NCBI GenBank assembly: GCA_002914845.1
Contig: JXTC01000740.1
Span: 7,547-71,546 of the forward strand
Source of the DNA: Trema orientale
Taxonomy: Eukaryota; Streptophyta; Magnoliopsida; Rosales; Cannabaceae
Length of the DNA stretch: 64,000 nt
Reading direction: 5' to 3'
In this document: in pieces, positions 47,469 through 60,799 of the stretch
How positions within the stretch are numbered: position 1 is the stretch's first letter
Layout: every line of letters starts with the position of its first letter
The notes under the pieces: generated by a model
What the model saw: the letters and a program-made list of their open reading frames with translations, nothing else
The model's database searches: none
What the model was told of the DNA's origin: nothing
Made by a program: the position numbers and the translations under genes

Positions 47469-48011
47469 TGATGGGATTAAGTGTCCCTAATTGATTAGGT
47501 TAGTTAATCTATTAAAAAAGTTAGTTAAAAGGTAGTTGGAAGGACGGCAGCCTACAGGTCACTCAACAACTAGTTCTGCCACATGTTGATCATTAATTGT
47601 TACTAAGTAAAACTAATTCTATAGGGATTGTAATGTATATATATGAGTCTCTGAATAGATTCATGAACTGGTTCTTGTAATTATGAAAGAGGAAGAGTGT
47701 CTTGGTGAGATACTTTCTTAAAGAAAGCAGAGTTGTTTGTTTCCTGGAAAAAGTAGAGAAAACTGAGTGAAGAGCAATCTAGTTTTTCTTTGTAATTCTC
47801 TCTAAGAGATTGAGTGTATACATGAACTCATATTAGTAGATTTGACTAAGGGATTACATAGCCCCTGCCTTGGATTTAGGTTTTGGTACACTGCCAAAGC
47901 TAAACCAAGTATATTGCTCTGTTTTTCTTTGTCTTCTATATGTTTGATATTTTTCTTGAGTGATCTTTTTTCTTTGTTTGATTGCTAGAATTAGAGGATT
48001 AATTCCTCACA
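47469..48011 (+). repeat. 3' LTR of Copia fossil 1
   Basis: 543 bp starting TGATGGGATTAAGTG after the purine-rich AAGGTGGAGAAT, ending CCTCACA. Confidence 0.9.
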
Positions 48012-48486
48012 GATTAATTAATTAAAAAGAAGTGGATTTCTTTTTTATTAAATCTATTCCTTCTTATTCTTTTTTTTTTCCTTCACCTGCCACACCTTCC
48101 GCATTTTTCTTTAGTTGCTTTTATTTCATTACAAGTGTAGAGAAAAGTAATTCTAATGTAGTACATGAAAACTTTAAAATTTAAATATAGGCATAAATTA
48201 TAAGATGGGTTTTGTCAAGTATTATGTGACATTTTATGTTTTATTACGTCATCAAAATTGTATTGTACCACACTCTAGGGAATTTTTATATTATACCAAG
48301 TAGAGGGGTTTGTTTTTTTTAGAGGAAAAAACTGAGGGGTCTATTTTCTAGATTAGGAAAAGAAAGAGTTTATTTTACAAAAAAGTCAAAAATCATCCAT
48401 TAAAAAAAGAAGAAGAATTTACACCAAATAGGACACCTAGTTCCCCTCTGCTAATCTAAAACTATATATTCAATCAAGTATAAGGT
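48012..48486. other. Spacer between the two Copia fossils
   Basis: 475 bp, AT-rich with a T-run near 48070; no gene recognised. It is the only non-Copia DNA between 41.5 and 55.2 kb. Confidence 0.6.
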
Positions 48487-48491
48487 TTAAT

Positions 48492-48981
48492 TGTTAGGAA
48501 ATTATATTTCTTATGATGGGCCACATATATAAAACAATTGTATTTGGCCATATTATTTCATAAAGACCCAATAAGTGATTTAATTAAAGCTAAGTCAGGA
48601 TGTCCAATTGGGTATAGATAACACTGTAGATACCATGTTAGTCACCCAGTTGGATGTGATGGATACCCAACAAGGGACTACTTAAAGAAAATATTAGGGT
48701 TATTGTCCCTGCAGCCAAATATCACGTACGCTCAATTCCCTGTAACCTACCATCAGTTACAAAGAACTCTATCTGAGTGACATTAGGCTTTAGATTGCAG
48801 AAGATCAAAACCTTCAAGATACCATTCCTTGTTTTCACTTCCGACTTCGGTCTCTCCATCTCTAATCCTCTACAGATTAGCAATGGACTCTAATATATTC
48901 AACAAACCCTAACCTGTCAATTTTGCATAAATAATTTAGGGTTTCTATTTGGTTTATTTGCAATCCTAATATCATCTAATA
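48492..48981 (+). repeat. 5' LTR of Copia fossil 2
   Basis: 490 bp starting TGTTAGGAAATTATA. Partner of 54700-55189. Confidence 0.92.
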
Positions 48982-51900
48982 AGTGATATCAGAGTATGTT
49001 TTCATGTTAAATTGATTAGGTTAATCATGCATGACTCTGGTTTTAATAATCTATGCCTATTAGGTTTTCTAGGTTTTGGATTATTCATATATGATCCATG
49101 ATGTTGAGTATTTTGATATCTTAGGGGCTTATTTCTGGGTTTTAGGGTTGTTAAAAATGAATATTAAGACTTAAAATTGTTGATTTGAAGTATTTTGGCA
49201 TTTTGGACGATTTTTAGATTGGAAAATTTTTCCAGATTATCAACCTAGCGCAGCGGTACTAGGTAATAGAAAGACAAGCATCGATGCGTTGCGAGCTCGT
49301 GTTCTGGGTTTAACCAGAACACTGAGGGTCGCAACACTCATTGAGTTTTGGGCCAGCGCCGCGGTGCCTCAACGCTGGCCTCTCGAGTACAGGGGTAAAT
49401 TTTTGACCCAGTTTCAGTTTTTTGGCCCATTTTTGGGTAGAATTGAGTCGTTTTTGACCAATTCAGGAGGATCCAATCCAAGACATGACCAATAAAGATT
49501 AATTACCCCAAAATCAATTTAAGTAATGACTCATATTTATCCGTTGAAAACTCTGTTTGGATTTTAGAGTTGATAAATGTTATGAACTCTATTACTTTTG
49601 TTTTGTATTTATGAAAATCTTGTTTGGCTTGGGCATTTCGGATGATTTTCATTATACCATTTATCTTTTATGTTGGGATAGATTCGATAAAGTAAGTTGT
49701 CAAAGCAACCTCTATTGCGTAGTCTTACTTATTCTGACATATGAAGACGTCGTGAGTTTGCTATTAATACGGGTGATTACTGGCCTAAAGGAAGGTGATC
49801 ATTTGGTACAACAACAAATACACATATGATGGTAAATGCGTGACAGTTGTTCGGTCTCCATGTGAGCAATAAAGTGGCTCAAATGAAAGTTTATTGTTTT
49901 ACAAGATTTACTGTCAGTATTTGATCATTGCACTTCAGAGTACTATTTGCAAGTTAATGAGTCAACCCAAAGGAAGGCTTGTTAATGTTGTACTAGGTAT
50001 CTTATAATGGTAGCTCACTTTATGTGGTAATGTGATATATGTCATATTTGCATATTTTATAATTATATTGTATGCCTATATATGACATTTAAGTTGTGAG
50101 CATGTTTAATTTATGGTTTTATTTTGTTCTCTGTTCAGTTTTCGCTGCTAATATTTCTACTAATTTGAGTACAATTTCTATGCTTACGGGCACAAACTTT
50201 AAGACCTGGAAAGAAAATGTCATGATTGTATTGGGTTGTATGGATCTTGACCTGGCACTCAGAAAGGACCAACCCACTGCTCTTATGGAAGAAAGCTCCC
50301 TAAGGATAAAAGGAACTTCGAGCTATAGGAAAAGTCTAATCGTATGAGTGTCATGATCATAAAATACTTTATTCTGGAAATCATGTGGGGTTTTTTGCTA
50401 AAAGAAAAAAATGCTAAGGCTTTCCTTGCTGCTCTTGAGAAATTATATCTCAAAAATGAAAAGGGTGAGATGATTACTACCTTAGGAAAACTCATTTCAA
50501 TGAGATACAGTGGCAAAGGAAATATAAGGGAGTACATTATACAGATATCTCATTTGGCTAGCAAGCTTAAGGGACTCAAGTTAGAAATTAATGAGGATTT
50601 ACTTGTGGCCTTGGTTTTACTGTCTCTTCCTAATCAGTATGGGAACCTACAAACTATATACAACACCCAAAAGGACAAATGAAATATTAACGAGTTAATA
50701 GCCATTTGTGTTCAAGAGGTAGAGAAAATCAAAGCCGAAAGGCCTGAAAGTGCTAACTTGACTATTACCTCTAAGAAAAAGAAGAAGAAAATAGATAAGG
50801 CTAAAGAAGCTGCAGTGGCTCCACCTACTAAGGTACAAAAAAAGCAAGATAAGCAAGGTTACTTCTTTTGTTAAAAAAGTGGACACCTAAAGAAGGAATA
50901 CGCTAAATACAAAGCTTGGCATATTAAGAAGGGTAAACTTCTCATTTATATTTGTTCTGAAGTTAATTTAACTTCTGTACCTAGGGACACTTGGTGGGTG
51001 GATTCTAGTACTACAACTCACATAAGTATTTCCATGCAGGGTTGCCTGTGGAGCCAGAAGCCAAGTGATGATGAAAGAGTCATCTATGCAGGCGATGACC
51101 AAACAACTAAGGTGGAGGCCATAGGGCATTTTAGATTGTCTTTAAATTCTGGCAAATATTTGGATTTGTATGAGACTTTTGTGGTATTGTCTTTGAGACG
51201 GAATTTGGTTTCAGTTTCTGTATTGGATAAATTTTGTTATTATTATTCTTTCAGAAATAATTTATTTAGTCTTATGTGTGACTCGAATATTATTGGTACC
51301 GGTGTTTTTATTGACAATCTTTATATATTAAATACCCAACTCTCCGTTAATGAAACTTTGCATGTCAATTTAAGAGGTACAAAATGAAAATTAAATAATG
51401 AGGACTCATTGATACTGTGGCACAGACGCTTAGGATACATTTCTAAACAGTGAATTGAACGTCTTGTGTCTAATTGGATTTTTGGTCCCCTTGACTTAGC
51501 AGACTTTAAAGTCTGTATTGAGTATATAAAGGGGAAACAGATAAACATTAGGAAGTCAGGTGCCAATAGGAGCTCTAGCATCTTAGAACTAATACATACG
51601 GATATCTATGGTCCATTCCATACGACTTCTTAGAATAGACAACAGTACTTTATCACATTCATAGATAATTATTCCCGCTATAGATACATATACTTGATTT
51701 ATGAGAAGTCACAATTACTGGACGTATTTAAGGCTTATAAAGCTGAGGTTGAAAATCAGCTTAATAAGAAAATTAAGGCTGTCAAATCTGATCATGGTTA
51801 TGAGTACTAGGGTCGGTATGATGGATCAGGTGAGCAATGTCCAGGGTCCTTTGCTAAGTATTTAGAAGAGTGCAGTATCATCCCACAATACACTATGCCT

Positions 51901-54699
51901 GGGAAACCTAGCATGAATAGTATTGCAGAGTGACGCAATCGGATACTAAAGGATATGGTAAAGAGTATGATCAATCATTCCATCTTACTAGAATCACTAT
52001 GGGGAGACGCACTCAAAACTGCAGCATATATCTTTAATAGAGTACCGAGCAAAGCAGTAGCAAAAACCCCTTATGAACTCTGGACTGGGCAAAAGCCCAG
52101 CATTAATCATTTACACATATGGGGTTGTCCAGCTAAGGCAAGGCCTTATAGGCTGAATGAAAAGAAACTAAACTCAAGAACTGTAAGTTGCTATTTTGTT
52201 GGGTATTCTAAAAGGTCTAGAGACTATAAGTTTTATGATCCTACAGTAAAGTCTTTCTTTGAGATGAGAAATGCCAAATTTTTTGAAGATATTGAGTTTG
52301 GGAGGAAAGATTAGGTTAGGAACATTGTTTTTGAAGAGGAATCCGTTCCTCTTCTTATGGTTGCTATTGACAATGGTTAGGGCACTTAGGACACTTAGGA
52401 TCCTATTCCTGACAATATCATTATTCAAGATGTAATCGCTCCAGTTCAAGACAATGTTCAGGAGGTTCCTGTCCCAGTTGATGCTCCTGTAGAGCAAACT
52501 TAACAACCTCAAGAACTAGTGCCTTTAAGGAGGTCCACTAGAGAAAGGAGAAGTGCGATTCTGGATGACTATGTCATATATCTCCAAGAACATGAGTTTG
52601 ATATTGGGATAGTGGAAGATGATCCAATCAACTTCACACAAGTCAAACAAAGTTCTAATTCTCAAAAGTGGATCGATGCCATGAATGAGAAAATGAAGTC
52701 TATGAGAGACAACAATGTTTGGGATCTCGTCAAATTGCCTGAAGGTTCGAAGCCCATTGGTTGCAAATGGATATTTAAGAACAAACGATATTTGAAAGGC
52801 AATGTTGAGAGATATAAGGCACGTCTTGTCGTTAAATACTTTACTCAGAAGGAAAGCATTGATTTTAAAGAGACCTTCTCTCCAGTTGCTTCGAAAGACT
52901 CCTTTAGAGTTATTATGACACTTATGGCTCATTATGACCTTGAGCTTCATCAGATGGAGGTTAAGACAACATTTCTTAATGGAGACATTGATAAAATGAT
53001 ATATATGGTGCAGCCATAAAACTTTGTATTTGGAGATCTAAAGTCTATGATCTGTAAACTCAAGAAGTCCATCTATAGTCTCAAGCGGGCTTTCTGTCAA
53101 TGGTATTACAAATTTCATGAAGTAATTCTCTTATTCGGTTTTAAGGTAAATCCGGTTGATAATTATGTATATCATAAGTTCAGTAAGAGTAAGTTTATCT
53201 TCCTGATGCTTTATGTTGATGATATACTACTGGCAAGTAGTGATATAGGCTTACTGCACGACACTAAGAGAATTCTTGCGAAGAATTTCGAAATGAAAGA
53301 TCTTAGAGTCACCTCTTTTGTATTAGGTATACAGAAACACCGAGATCACTCTCGGAGTATCCTTTGGTTGTCACAAAAGAGCTATATTGAGAGAGTACTC
53401 AGTAGGTATGGTATGGATAAGTATGCACCAACGGACACTCTAGTGTCTAAGAGAGATAAATTTAACCTCAGTTAAAGCCCCAGAATGATGTTAATAAAGA
53501 AGCCATATAATAGTTTTCTTATGCTTCGGCTGTAGGGAGTCTAATGTATGCACAAGTATGTACGCATCCAGATCTTATGTTCATAGATAGCATGTTAAGC
53601 AGATATATGAGTAACTTTGGAGTAGATTATTGGAAGGCAGAAAAGAGGGTTATAAGGTACTTATAGAGAAAAAAAGAAATACATGCTCACTTATCAGAGA
53701 TCGGATATTTTGAAGATCATTGGGTACTCCGACTCTGATTTTGTGGGATGTCTAGATAGTAAAAGATCTACATCGGACTATGTCTTTCTTTTAGTTGGAG
53801 GAGCTATTTCCTGGTAGAGTGCCATGTAGACACTTGCAGCTACTTCAACTATAGAGGCAGAATTCATAGCATGTTATGAGGCATCCAATCAGGAGATATG
53901 GCTGTAAAACTTTGTCACCGGGCTGCACATTGTGGATGGCATTGAAAAGCCATTGAAGCTTTATTATGACAATAACTCGGCAGTTTTATATTCTAACAAC
54001 AACAGGAGCTCATCAAAGTCAAACCATATTGACAATAAGTTCCTAGCTATTAAAGAGAGCATTCAGAGTCGCTTAGTGTCAATTGAGCATATTGGTACAA
54101 ACTCTATGATAGCAAATCTGCTCACCAAAGGTTTACCACCTAAAGTCTTTCACGAGCACACTGCTCGTATGGGTATTGTATTTTTGGATTGTGTGCAGTT
54201 TTAGTGGAAGTTTGTAATTTGATTTAGATGCTTATTGTATGACACTTGTTTATATTTGTATACTACAGTACTTTGGTTATTGATGGGTTTTTTATTGTAG
54301 ACTCTGCTCAATTTTAATATATGATATATTTCATATTTTCTTTTGCTTTTCTACTGTGGTTTAACGATAAATTTTGCGGTAATATACTAAAGGGGAAAGA
54401 TTAAAGTCGATCTCAATAAAATTTCGGGTGGACCAGTTGGAAATAGGCATGGTGAATCACATTATGTGTAATTTCTGTGCCACATTCTATACTCGATCTA
54501 TGATATTCGGGTGTATTAGTACGATGATCATTAAGGGTTCTACTTTGCTATCTAAATAAGTGCTTTAGTTTCATGCTGATATGTCTGATGGACGAGATTG
54601 CAACTTCAGGTATATTCGGTAATAATATGGCAATTTCATGGCCATACTTCAGTTTGCAATACAATTATGTACGATGCATATGTGACCCAAGTGGGAGAT

Positions 54700-55189
54700 T
54701 GTTAGGAATTTGTATTTCCTATGATGGGCCACGTATATAAAATTATTGTATTGGGCCATATTATTTCATAAAGATCCAATAAGTGATTTAATTAAAATTG
54801 GGTCAAGATATCTAACTGGGTATGGATACCAATGTGGATACCCTGTTAGTCACCTAGTTGGGTGTGATGGATATCCAACAAGGGACTACTTTAAGAAAAT
54901 ATTAGAGTTATGATCCCTGCAGCTAAATATCATGTACGCTCAATTCCCTGTAACCGACCATCAGTTATAGAGATTTCTATCTAAGTGACATTAGACTTTA
55001 GGCTGCAGAAGATCAAAACCCTCAGCATGCCATTCTTTGTTTTCGCTTCTGCCTTCGGTCTCTCAATCTCTAATCCTCTACAAATAAGCCATGGACTCAG
55101 GTATATTCAACAAACCCTAACCTGTCAATTTAGCATGAATAATGTAGGATTTCTATTTGGTTTATTTGCAATCCTAATATCATCTAACA
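54700..55189 (+). repeat. 3' LTR of Copia fossil 2
   Basis: 490 bp, TGTTAGGAATTTGTA ... CATCTAACA, directly followed by the target copy TTAAT. Confidence 0.92.
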
Positions 55190-55194
55190 TTAAT

Positions 55195-58100
55195 TCCTAC
55201 TTTTTATACTCCTAATTTTTATAAATTGTCCCTAAGTATAATTTTGTCTCTTCTTTTTCTGCCCTATCTCTACTATGTTCTCTTCACCCCATCTCTTTCT
55301 CAAGTCTTCTTATGCTGCTCTTACCCATCGTTTCTCTTCATTCTTTTATTCTCTTTCATTCTTCACACTATTTTTGCTACTTATATTCCTACATCCTTTT
55401 CAAAAAAAAAAAAAAAAAAAGATAAAAAGAAAAGAACTTCATTGTTGGTATGAATTGATGTATTATCTAGGTTCTGCAATTTTTATATAGGGATATGCCC
55501 GCTCCCTTTACGAGAAAGAGAAAAAAAAGCTTTTAATTTATTATATCCTAAACTCATTCATAACTGAGTATGGTCAATATACTTATAAGTAATAAATACC
55601 ATGCTAATCTATATATTTATTAATGCTCAACTCAAATTGGTCAACATAATTGAATAGAGTGAAAAAATAAAATCATCTTGTCTTTCGAAAAATAAAAAAT
55701 AAAATAATCTTTTTGTTATCACAATCTAATCTGTCATCTCTTTAGGAGGAAATTAGGAATTAAGATAAATTGTGTGTTTAAGAAAAAGGGGAGGAGAGTT
55801 TTTAATAAGCCTTTAGACAGACGTGTACTGAAATATAACCGTATATAAAAATCATTTATATACAATTACTTAAAGGGTGAGTTTTCAATGGGTATTTTTA
55901 TTTTTGCTCCATGGATGGGTAAGTTTGACTAATTTGGAAATAAACCTACAATAACAAGTCATCTCATTCAATATATTAATTTCCAATTCATTTTTTTTAT
56001 TTCTTTCTTTTTTGAAAATTTAATTTGAAGTTTAATTTTTTTTTAATAATCTTTAATTTAAAACTATATGTACTATTGTATCTTTAATATTTCATAAAAA
56101 ACACTGTGAATAAATCAACTACACATTAAAGAAAATTTGTTTAAAAAAAAATTATGCATGAATCAATTTAAAATTTGAACATCTTTTGATGTTTTTTTTC
56201 CAACGAATAAGATAGTTGAGAGTGATTTGAGATTATTAAATATGTTTCACTAGTTTCATTTTCTTATAAAAAAAAAAGAAAATAAAAAAAATTGACCAGC
56301 TCATTTGATTACCTATCTTTTTTTTATTTTAAATAACTTTCTATATTTATATATGTATCAAGTATAATAATTTTTTTAGTAAATCTACTAATATTATTCT
56401 AACTATTAGATTAAAATCCAATAGCTCAAATTAGAGTACTCATTTATGGCGTAAAAACCAAAATCTCCATTCAAACATCACCCTTACTTAAATTCTTTAA
56501 ACATATATAACTGTATATAAAAATCCCCTGAAAAAAAAAAAAAAAAAACGAGACACCCGACACAAGGCTAGCTCGTTCATTCTTGACTTCTTATGGTCGT
56601 CGAAAACATATGGTTAAAATTCTTTTTTCTTGTTTTCGAATGGGTACAAGTCTTACTGGAAAATGCTAATGTCTTCGGTTTTGAACTCAACTCCCACTAA
56701 AAATAAGTCTGTGGCTATTAGTGTGGTTTTTTTTTTTTTTGATTGCACTCGAACCTTATTGTAAAAATTGTTCAGCTAGAGTCGAGTTCTTATTGATGAG
56801 AAGGGACGTGAGATAGAGGGGAAATTTGATTTTTTTTAATTTTTTATTATAAAGGGGATTGGTTTTTCTTTTAATAAATGGGTTATAAAATATTGTCTAA
56901 TTTCTCATCATAAACTTTTTTTTTTTTTTAAAAAGTCAAATATAATAACGCCCACAAAATAATTAAGGACATAAAAATTAGTGAAAGAAAAAGAAAAAAA
57001 AAAAGACGAATTTGTGTATATATGGATATATGCAAATGAATATATAATAATATATGGTGGTCATGAGGTTGAGGTCAATGAGCAGTGAAGCAAGTTGCCT
57101 CCATATGTCTACTTGGTTTCCAGTTGTTACTATTTGATCATCAATAACACATATAATAGGAGGACTTATTGTAGCTGCATGAACCGTCGGCTATATCTAT
57201 ATAAGTATCATTTTTCTAATAAATTTGTTGAACTGTCATATCAGAAGTTTTTTTTTTTTTTTTAAATAAGCATTTTGAATCAAGTTGGTAAAAAAAGAAT
57301 AAATAACTAATTAAAAATTTAACATCCATTTCAAGCTCAAACTTGTATTGATCAAACTGAGTGTAGAAAGATATATATCCACACAAATAAATTGTAAAAT
57401 CTTCCAATTACAAACCCTAATTGACTTATCCACTCTATCTATAAGCAAGCATACAAAATATTTTGCATGGCTGTCAATTATCATTATTTTATAACCATTA
57501 TTTTCGATAATTAGTAAGTGGATATATTATATATATAATTTTTTTTTTGATAAACAGTAAGAAAAAATTAAATATTGAGATTTATTGATATTAATTATTT
57601 ATATCTATACTAATTATAGATATAATTAATATAGGTGTCTATTCAGATTCATGCATCCGCACATATATATATATATTGGTTCAAATCTAACAAATATTTT
57701 TTTCTTTTACCTATTTATTGGTTTTATTTTTAGCTATTGGTTCATGATCTAACGTTTATTATAATTTAAATATTTGAAAAAAAATAAAAATAAAAATCTA
57801 TTATTTAATACTTTTCTCTTTCTACCTTTTATTTATGGCGTGCATAACCAACTTTAATGATATAAAACAACATGACTTATACATAGATTAAAAAAATACC
57901 AATTGATGCCCATATATATTTGTATGTTTATATAGATATCTATACATTAATCAATATCAAGTGTATCAACTAATAGTTATTGGTTGTAAAAGTTCAAAAC
58001 CAATAATCTTTTCTAGCTTGGAGATTCACTAATTGAAAGTCAAAAATTCAAATCATGATATCCACAAAAGACGTGATTTCCAAATCATGATCATCAATCA

Positions 58101-59903
58101 AGCTCGTAGTTAAAGAAACTACAATTACAAATCGCCGAATTGTACGCTGGACAACCTAACTACTAGGCTAGCTTGTTTTCTATTCACCAATATCCCCTCC
58201 TCGAAGAGGAAACCTATAAATAACATTTCAAATCATATCATATATATAAGCTAAGCTAAAGATTGAGAAAGGACACTTCTAATAGCTATGAGGCCTTATT
58301 TATATCATGATCACAACAATCCAAAACTCGAAGAAAAATGAACCCCGGAAAGTATATCTAGACAAAATACCAAAAATCTAAAAAGCTAGCTCTACCTTTT
58401 TCTAGTGATCAATCCCATCTTGCTAGTAGGCAAACAATGAAGAGTTACAGTTTTAGCTCGTTTTACATGGTGTATACATATATAACTATATTTTGAGGAA
58501 TTATTAAGCCTAACTTAAAATTGTCATGAAGTTCTTATATATCATAATAAATATATCTATATATATAATTAAGAACAACGTGATCTTGCATGGAGGCATA
58601 ATAGTGTATAGATCAGCTTTCGATGCTATAGGGAAAGAATGAATGAGATGAATATATACTCTATATATTTATACATATATATATATATGTAAAGTCATTA
58701 GGTAATAAATATTTCGAAAGCTATCAATTTTTGTTCAAGTCTTACGAAAATGAAACTCTATATATATTAATACATGCAACAAAAGATTCAGTAAAGTAAG
58801 ATTGAAAAATTAACTAATGAATAAAGTAGACATAGACATAAACATAGATCATATTTATAGAAATATCACCTGTACTAAGCTCTGTTAGAAAGGAGGACAC
58901 TAGGTAACTGACTACTATAAGGACATAATATACGCTACTTCTTCTACTTTATTATTAGTTTTACGCGTGTTTTTTCAGTGTAAGAGCCATCTATAACTTA
59001 GCATTCTTTTAGAAAATATACGTAATATATACATTTAGGATCAGAAACTAATTAAGTTAGTATAGTAGCAAGAATAATGAGCTATAATATTATATCTCAA
59101 ATAATTAAGTTGAGGGAAATAATCCCTTTTGAGTGTATAATAGATGTTTCCTCTCCCAGAAAATGAAAATATTTCCTCTTTTTTTAGAGGTGAAAAATGA
59201 AAATATTTCTGGTTATGCTAAAGAAGGAAAGAAGTATTTAATGTAAGAATGGGAAAGTATAGTCTTCATAGTCCTCTATGTGTGTGTTATATACACCTTA
59301 TATAAAACTAAAAGTAACAGCTCCACGTCCCCCCTCCCAAAAAAATAAAATAAAACAAAATAAAATAAAAACAACCACAATGTATTATATCACCTTTTTT
59401 ATTTTATTTATTTTTTTGCGGCCGAAAGGGTGAATGCGATGGGTCCCATTATTCTCTTCACTTTCCCGATATCTTTCTCTCTGCTTCAGTTTCAGATTTA
59501 ATTAGCTATATACCTTATAATGAGAGAGATCCCTTCTCTTTATATCTAGCTACCCATTAAACGGATAAACTAAATCTTATAAGAGAATAAGAAGTAATCA
59601 TTCAACTATATATATTCATATATATATAGAAGATCTAAAGGAAATTAAAGATATGTATACACTACATACCCATCAATTATATTTTAAACTGATGAAAATT
59701 AAAGGGAAAAAAAGAAGAAGAAGAAGAGAAGATACAAAAATGAAAATATAAAGAAGTTAATTAAACAACATGGTTAGATCATTAGGCCATTTATAAAGAG
59801 AGAAATTATTTTTTAAACATACATACCGAAATGATGAGAAATTATATAATTGATAAAGTAGCTAGAGCTAGCGTAGCATGATTAATTATTTGTTATTATC
59901 TAT
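55195..59903. other. Long AT-rich spacer before the VQ gene
   Basis: 4.7 kb of AT-rich DNA with many A/T runs (55400, 56532, 57250) and (TA)n tracts. I find no host coding region. 59280-59560 contains TATATAAAAC and a pyrimidine-rich stretch, but no start of an open gene follows. The last few hundred bases on the right include the 3' UTR of the VQ gene. Confidence 0.5.
58000..58180 (-). repeat. Possible degraded SINE
   Basis: On the minus strand GCTAGCCTAGTAGTTAGG (about 58173-58156) resembles a tRNA A box. A downstream ATGATTTGAATTTTTGAC could be a decayed B box. No tail or duplication was found, so this is a weak call. Confidence 0.25.
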
Positions 59904-60455
59904 TTACATTATTGCATCTAGGCTTGATCTAATCGCATCAAGTTGAGGAGACTCATACCAAACACTGGATGGTAATATCCCCGATAAGCTATCCATCATT
60001 TGGGGCATGAAAACGTCGTCGTCAAACGCCTCAAGCGAGGTATTATTATTATTATTAGTAGTAGTAGTGATGATGTTGGCAGTACTCGAACTCTCCACCT
60101 GGTGTTGTTGCTCTAGGCTGCTGCTACTACTCATGTCGATCTCCACCACTACTCCGTCATGATCAAGATCTAGTGATGATGATGATCCCATCTTGACCGT
60201 TGGATCTCCCGTGACGGCTCCGTCGTCTTCTGTGGCCGGAAACTTGGTGGGGTCCGGGAACTCGGCGTCTTGGCCAGTGAGTTCTTGAACCAGGGCCCTG
60301 AATTTTGAGGCACTAGTCTTGACTTTCATTGGGTTGGAGATGTAAACCACCCTGACCGGCTTGTTGCTACTTGTTTTCTTGGTTTTGTTGGGCTTTTTGG
60401 TTGATTTTCTTTGTTGGTGATGAACACTAGTAAGTAGGTTAATATTATTATCCAT
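59904..60455 (-). CDS. VQ-motif protein, SIB1-like (sigma-factor-binding type)
   Basis: Single exon, 183 aa, ATG at 60455. The VQ motif FRALVQELTG lies at residues 52-61, preceded by VRVVYISNPMKVKTSASK, the usual block of the SIB1/SIB2 group. Residues 16-32 are Lys-rich (RKSTKKPNKTKK), a possible nuclear signal; SIB proteins are known from both nucleus and plastid. The middle is low-complexity (Ser, Thr, Asn runs). The C-terminus ILPSSVWYESPQLDAI is a second conserved block of this group. By family it binds WRKY33-type transcription factors and plastid sigma factors in salicylate/jasmonate-linked defence. It is somewhat longer than the Arabidopsis proteins because of the Ser/Asn-rich insert. 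No break is seen. VQ genes usually lack introns, as here. Which SIB paralogue it is cannot be told. Confidence 0.92.
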   Translation of the reverse strand: MDNNINLLTSVHHQQRKSTKKPNKTKKTSSNKPVRVVYISNPMKVKTSASKFRALVQELTGQDAEFPDPTKFPATEDDGAVTGDPTVKMGSSSSLDLDHDGVVVEIDMSSSSSLEQQHQVESSSTANIITTTTNNNNNTSLEAFDDDVFMPQMMDSLSGILPSSVWYESPQLDAIRSSLDAIM

Positions 60456-60789
60456 AACAACAATAATGATAGATAATGTGACAAAGCAGAAAATAATTAT
60501 GGGAACTGAAAAGGGTCTTGAATATTTTAGGGAATTAGAGATGGGGTTCTCTTGGAGTGGGGGATTTGGAGGGGGGGTTGGTTGGTTTTCTCGGAAAGAG
60601 AGTGTGAGAAAGATAAAGAGAAAAATTGAAGGAAAACCCCCAAAATCTTTTTAACGTTACATGATAATAGGAACAAACGGAAACTTACAGGAAAAAGTAG
60701 GCAGACTGAAGAGTCCCAAGCGCAAGTGTCGCGCGTGTTGATGTATCGTTTTCAAAAGGAAAAAAATTTATTCAATAAAAGGTTTATTA
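60456..60789 (-). promoter_or_regulatory. 5' leader and proximal promoter of the VQ gene
   Basis: The region upstream of the ATG (reading right to left) holds a long A/C-rich leader. At 60731-60736 there is an ACGCGC (CGCG-box) of the type bound by CAMTA factors. No clear TATA box was identified. An open frame on the opposite strand (60466-60654) is not supported as a gene. The proximal promoter is cut off by the foldback element that starts at 60800. Confidence 0.4.
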
Positions 60790-60799
60790 AAAAGAAAAT

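Larger units (their letters stand above)
41468..48011 (+). mobile_element. Ty1/Copia retrotransposon fossil 1, with nested insertion
   Basis: A 6.5-kb element with both LTRs (41468-42008 and 47469-48011). A primer-binding site near 42011 resembles the initiator-Met type (ACCAGAGCC). Parts in Copia order: gag about 42140-42790 including the zinc-knuckle region, protease about 42909-43085, pre-integrase and integrase about 44425-45330, reverse transcriptase about 45890-46480, RNase H about 46930-47400. A foreign segment lies at about 43090-44424. Flanking 5-mers CATTA and GATTA agree at 4 of 5 bases. By eye the LTRs differ at roughly one site in ten, so the insertion is a few million years old or more. 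Broken in many places (of the order of ten); not functional. Confidence 0.9.
48492..55189 (+). mobile_element. Ty1/Copia retrotransposon fossil 2
   Basis: A 6.7-kb element with two 490-bp LTRs and a perfect 5-bp duplication TTAAT (48487-48491 and 55190-55194). A primer-binding site (TGATATCAGAG, 48983-48993) follows the 5' LTR, and a purine tract (GTGGGAGAT) precedes the 3' LTR. Parts in Copia order: a long leader to about 50090, gag about 50100-50690, zinc knuckle about 50860-50915, protease about 50980-51300, pre-integrase and integrase about 51400-52310, reverse transcriptase about 52640-53480, RNase H about 53800-54190, then a 0.5-kb 3' leader. LTR differences by eye are about 10%, similar to fossil 1. 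Broken in several places; not functional. It belongs to a different Copia family from fossil 1, judging by LTRs and gag. Confidence 0.92.

Noticed and set aside
49289-49829. Open frames between the 5' LTR and gag of Copia fossil 2
   Set aside because: They lie in the untranslated leader and match no known retroelement protein.
52174-52950. Minus-strand frames of 112 and 141 codons inside Copia fossil 2
   Set aside because: Antisense shadows of the integrase and reverse-transcriptase region.
56640-56790. GGTTTTGAACTCAACTCCCA and ACTCGAACC words resembling tRNA B boxes
   Set aside because: No A box at the right spacing and no tail or duplication; not enough for a SINE.
60466-60654. 62-codon frame upstream of and opposite to the VQ gene
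   Set aside because: Antisense to the VQ leader and Gly/Lys-rich by composition; no support as a gene.
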